A DNA stretch of 64,000 nucleotides from Vicugna pacos (taxonomy: Eukaryota > Chordata > Mammalia > Artiodactyla > Camelidae): contig NC_132991.1 of the NCBI RefSeq assembly GCF_048564905.1, forward strand, positions 61,139,501-61,203,500, read 5' to 3'. Made by a program: the position numbers and the translations under genes. The notes under the pieces are model-generated. The model saw nothing but the letters and a program-made list of their open reading frames with translations. It was not told the DNA's origin and made no database searches. How positions within the stretch are numbered: position 1 is the first letter of the stretch; each line of letters starts with the position of its first letter. Positions 60,394 through 64,000 of the stretch are shown in pieces.

Positions 60394-60408
60394 AGCATTT
60401 ATTTATTT
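60394..60408. repeat. target-site duplication of the L1, left copy
   Basis: AGCATTTATTTATTT lies immediately beside the T-run (the reversed poly(A)) of the L1 and is repeated exactly at 62526-62540. Confidence 0.88.
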
Positions 60409-62525
60409 ATTTTTTTATTTTTATTTTTTTACATTTTTTATTGATTCATAATCATTTTACAGTGTTGTGTCAAATTCCAGTGTTCAGCACAATTTTTCAA
60501 TCATTCATGGACATATACACACTCATTGTCACATTTTTTTCTCTGTGATTTATCATAACATTTTGTGTATATTTCCCTGTGCTATACAGTGTAATCTTGT
60601 TTATGTATTCTACAATTTTGAAATCCCAGTCTATCCCTTCCCACCCTCTACCCCCCCCCCCGGTAACCACAAGTCTGTATTCTCTGTCCATGAGTCTATT
60701 TCTGTCCTGTATTTATGCTTTGTTTTTGTTTGTTTGTTTGTTTTTGTTTTTTAGATTCCACATATGAGCGATCTCATATGGTATTTTTCTTTCTCTTTCT
60801 GGCTTACTTCACTTAGAATGACATTCTCTAGGAGCATCCATGTTGCTGCAAATGGCATTATGTTGTTGGTTTTTATGGCTGAGTAGTATTCCATTGTATA
60901 AGTATACCACATCTTCTTTATCCAGTCACCTGTTGATGGACATTTAGGCTGTTTCCATGTTTTGGCTATTGTAAATAGTGCTGCTATGAACATTGGGGTG
61001 CAGGTGTCATCCTGAAGTAGATTTCCTTCTGGGTACAAGCCCAGGAGTGGGATTCCTGGGTCATATGGTAAGTCTATTCCTAGTCTTTTGAGGAATCTCC
61101 ACACTGTTTTCCATAGTGGCTGCACCAAACTGCATTCCCACCAGCAGTGTAGGAGGGTTCCCCTTTCTCCACAGCCTCTCCAGCATTTGTCATTTTTGGA
61201 TTTTTGAATGATGGCCATTCTGACTGGTGTGAGGTGATATCTCATTGTAGTTTTGATCTGAATTTCTCTGATAATTAGTGATATTGAACATTTTTTCATG
61301 TGCTTTTTGATCATTTGTATGTCTTCCTTGGAGAATTGCTTGTTTAGGTCTTCTGCCCATTTTTGGCTTGGGTTGTTTATTTTTTTCTTATTGAGTTGTA
61401 TGAGCTGCTTATATATTTTGGAGATCAAGCCTTTGTCGGTTTCACTTGCAAAAATTTTCTCCCATTCCGTAGGTTTTCTTCTTGTTTTATTTCTGGTTTC
61501 CTTTGCTCTGCAGAAGCTTGTAAGTTTCATTAGGTCCCATTTGTTTATTCTTGCTTTTATTTCTTCTAGGAGAAAATTTTTGAAATGTATGTCAGATAAT
61601 GTTTTGCCTATGTTTTCCTCTAGGAGGTTTATTGTATCTTGTCTTATGTTTAAGTCTTTAATCCATTTTGAGTTGATTTTTGTATATGGTGTAAAGGTGT
61701 GTTCTAGCTTCATTGTTTTACATGTTGCTGTCCAGTTTTCCCAACACCATTTGCTGAAGAGACTGTCTTTATTCCATTGTATATTCTTGCCTCCTTTGTC
61801 AAAGATGAGTTGACCAAAAGTTTGTGGGTTCATTTCTGGGCTCTCTATTCTGTTCCATTGGTCTATATGTCTGTTTTGGTACCAATACCATGCTGTCTTG
61901 ATGACTGTAGCTCTATAGTATTGTCTGAAGTCTGGGAGAGTTATTCCTCCAGCCTCTTTCTTTCTCTTCAGTAATGCTTTAGCAATTCTAGGTCTTTGAT
62001 GGTTCCATATAAATTTTATTATGATTTGTTCTAGTTCTGTGAAATATGTCCTGGGTAATTGGATAGGGATTGCATTAAATCTGTAGATTGCCTTGGGCAG
62101 TGTGACCATTTTAACAATATTGATTCTTCCAATCCAAGAGCATGGAATATCTTTCCATTTTTTAAAGTCTTCTTTAATTTCCTTCATCAATGGTTTATAG
62201 TTTTCTGTGTATAATTCTTTTGCCTCCTTGGTTAGATTTATTCCCAGATATTTTATTACTTTGGGTGCTATTTTAAAGGGAATTGTTTCTTTACTTTCTT
62301 TTTCTGTTGATTTATCGTTAGTGTAAAGAAAGGCAACTGATTTTTGAACATTAATTTTGTAACCTGCTACCTTGCTGAATTCTTCGATCAACTCTAGTAG
62401 CTTTTTTGTGGACCTTTTAGGGTTTTCTATATATAGTAACATGTCATCAGCATATAATGACACTTTTACCTCTTCTTTTCCAATTTGGATCCCTTTTCTT
62501 TCTTTCTCTTGCCTGATTGCTGTGG
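60409..62525 (-). mobile_element. young L1 LINE, 5'-truncated (antisense)
   Basis: About 2.1 kb of minus-strand L1: the back half of ORF2, the full 3' UTR and a poly(A) tail seen as the T-rich run at 60409-60430. A C-run in the 3' UTR lies at 60652-60661. It is bounded by the 15-base duplication AGCATTTATTTATTT. The likely nick site on the + strand after 62542 reads TTTTT/GA, close to the L1 endonuclease preference TTTT/AA. The retained ORF2 is open to its natural stop, so this is the youngest L1 in the window. Missing the promoter, ORF1, endonuclease and most of the reverse transcriptase, it cannot move by itself. Confidence 0.96.
60751..62523 (-). pseudogene. L1 ORF2 C-terminal fragment (about 590 codons)
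   Basis: ORF2 in L1 encodes endonuclease plus reverse transcriptase; only the C-terminal part is present. In the open frame that can be read from 62589, L1 protein begins at about residue 23 ([11 protein letters not shown]). The reverse-transcriptase catalytic motif YADD is at residues 46-49, so the fingers and most of the palm are missing. The thumb and C-terminal regions follow, with the Cys-rich motif [18 protein letters not shown] at 469-486 (C469, C473, H481, C486), and the protein ends SLICGI. No internal stop or frameshift is seen. As a 5'-truncated insertion it has no promoter of its own and is not expected to make enzyme. Confidence 0.92.
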
Positions 62526-62540
62526 AGCATTTATTTATTT
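62526..62540. repeat. target-site duplication of the L1, right copy
   Basis: AGCATTTATTTATTT, identical to 60394-60408. It borders the truncated 5' end of the L1. Confidence 0.88.
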
Positions 62541-62542
62541 TT

Positions 62543-64000
62543 GAGGTCTCATTCAAAATATTCCTTAAGCCATATCCATTTGCTGACACTTTTTTATATT
62601 TTACTTAAATTTCCTCGTATTTGTTATTTTTCTACCACTTCATAAAAAGACTGCACAAAGATTCAAAACACATTTCCTGACCTTTTATTTATTGCTTTAC
62701 CAATGATTCCAAAACTGAAATTTAAATCCTGTTACATACTTATTCTTTATCCTGAAGGGAAGGAGGGCCAGCTTGAGTCACCTGCTCAGACCAATAAAAT
62801 GTGTCAGTGGAGGTGTTTTTCCAAGAAGATTCAGGATAGGAAAAGGGTCCCAGTGTATAAATATTCATTATATCACTTTGAGGAGGAAACTAGTGGAAAA
62901 TATTTATAGCTTTTCTTTCCCATAGGGGGTGTGAGAATCCTAGTATGAAGGGGACCTTCCTGTAGCCAGAGGCCGTGACTCAGTGTTTGGACTGACTCTG
63001 CAACATTAGCTTCTAGTTAATGGGAACTGTCAGCTACAGTGCACCAAGCTGTCACTTTTATAGCGTACGTGTTAAAGCCGAAATGATGAAATTTAATTTC
63101 TCCTTGATATGCCACCATTCCCATCTCTAAAACTATCAGAAATTATGGAGGGATTCAACATCCAAGGTAACAGTCTCAGAGAAAAAAGAAAATGACCAGA
63201 GTCTTATTATTGCTGCTGGGGATTCTACTGTCATTCTTCTGTATTCTGTTCAGAAGCATCGTGGGAGTGCACCAATGTTTAAATATCTGATTATACAACA
63301 CAGGTAAATTTCTTTTTTAAATGAAAGAATGAAGAAAGAAAAGGGAAAAGGCAAAGTAATAAAATATAGAAGGTTGATGTTACATTCATGGTTGAGTTTT
63401 TAAAAATACATCTTGGCTTTTGTCTGGAAAATAGGAAACATTTCAGTGGCCATTCCCAGAGGTTTTTCTCATAAATGTTGTATTTTAAGCAGATACAGTA
63501 CAAGCTACTGGCTGTGTTAACCTTGTGTAATATGGGAACATATGCAAAGTTTGTTTTTTTTTAAGTTGCATCAGGTTGGAAATAGAATTCATTTATTGTT
63601 TCACCTGTTTTTTGTCATTTAGCTGGGGTGACCACCAATAAATTACCCACTAAGGATGGTGAATTTGGCTTGTGCTCTGAATCACACATTTGGTAAATTT
63701 TAACTGTTATGGTGATTAGGTTCGGAGCCATCCGATTTTTATATGATGGTTAAATGGAATAGAATATAGATTTGAGTAGTCTTTATCATTGCCATTTTCT
63801 TTTTTAAGTCAATTTCAGACATTCACTGAGAATAATATTTGGGGACACTTTAGAAACTGTGTTTATTAAATAATACATATATGTTTTTCTTATATAAATT
63901 TTCCTTTATAATCTCTACATTTTATATTATATATCTTTTGTTGAAGCAGAAAATAAAAATTATAAATGTTTGTTTATTTATTCTGAGCCTATCTGGATTT
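62543..64000. other. unannotated AT-rich stretch
   Basis: No gene and no nameable repeat. Short open frames of 68 codons (62703) and 70 codons (63291, minus) show no domain. Confidence 0.45.

Noticed and set aside
61298-61813. 171-codon open frame on the + strand
   Set aside because: It is the antisense shadow of L1 ORF2 on the opposite strand; it is hydrophobic because A-rich codons read as T-rich ones in reverse.

Overview
This window is AT-rich mammalian nuclear DNA in which I find no protein-coding gene of the host, no RNA gene and no recognisable exon. The best lineage marker is a tRNA-derived SINE at 35997-36142 that matches the camelid-specific Vic-type family. The L1 3' ends at 3414, 20122 and 60409 are also of the kind found in even-toed ungulates. 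The likely source is therefore a camelid (camel, llama, alpaca or vicugna). The window is either a gene-poor intergenic stretch or part of a very large intron; the sequence alone cannot separate these.

Layout. Positions 1-9 kb hold a TG microsatellite, a small group of X-box-like palindromes (2502-2942), a 5'-truncated L1 (3414-3984) and a run of old MIR and L2 fragments. Positions 9.5-20 kb hold a MER5A-like hAT element, a probable ERV1-type LTR, a MaLR LTR inserted inside an older repeat, and ERVL-like LTR remains. Positions 20-25 kb hold an L1 tail with target-site duplications, a long antisense L2 relic and MIRs. Positions 28-33 kb are mostly unique sequence with scattered MIR and L2 pieces. 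Positions 34.7-38.7 kb hold a sense-strand L1, the camelid SINE at its tail, L2 remains and two nearly identical 107-base inverted copies about 2 kb apart. Positions 39.5-41.4 kb hold a decayed minisatellite and an ancient L1. Positions 41-57 kb are mostly unique AT-rich sequence with a few MIR, L2 and CR1/L3 pieces. Positions 57.3-60.2 kb hold a nested pair of LTRs followed by two long L2 copies and a MIR. Positions 60.4-62.5 kb hold the youngest-looking element, a 5'-truncated L1 whose remaining ORF2 is open to its natural stop and which is bounded by a 15-base target-site duplication.

Nothing here works as a set of genes. The window records successive insertion waves: L2/MIR/CR1 and ancient L1, then hAT and MaLR/ERVL, then ERV1-type LTRs and ungulate L1, then the camelid SINE and a young L1. 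The most unusual non-transposon signal is the 107-base inverted duplication at 36240-36346 and 38355-38461, with one mismatch. It is far more alike than the decayed L2 sequence lying between its arms. All family names are from memory of consensus sequences; no database search was run.
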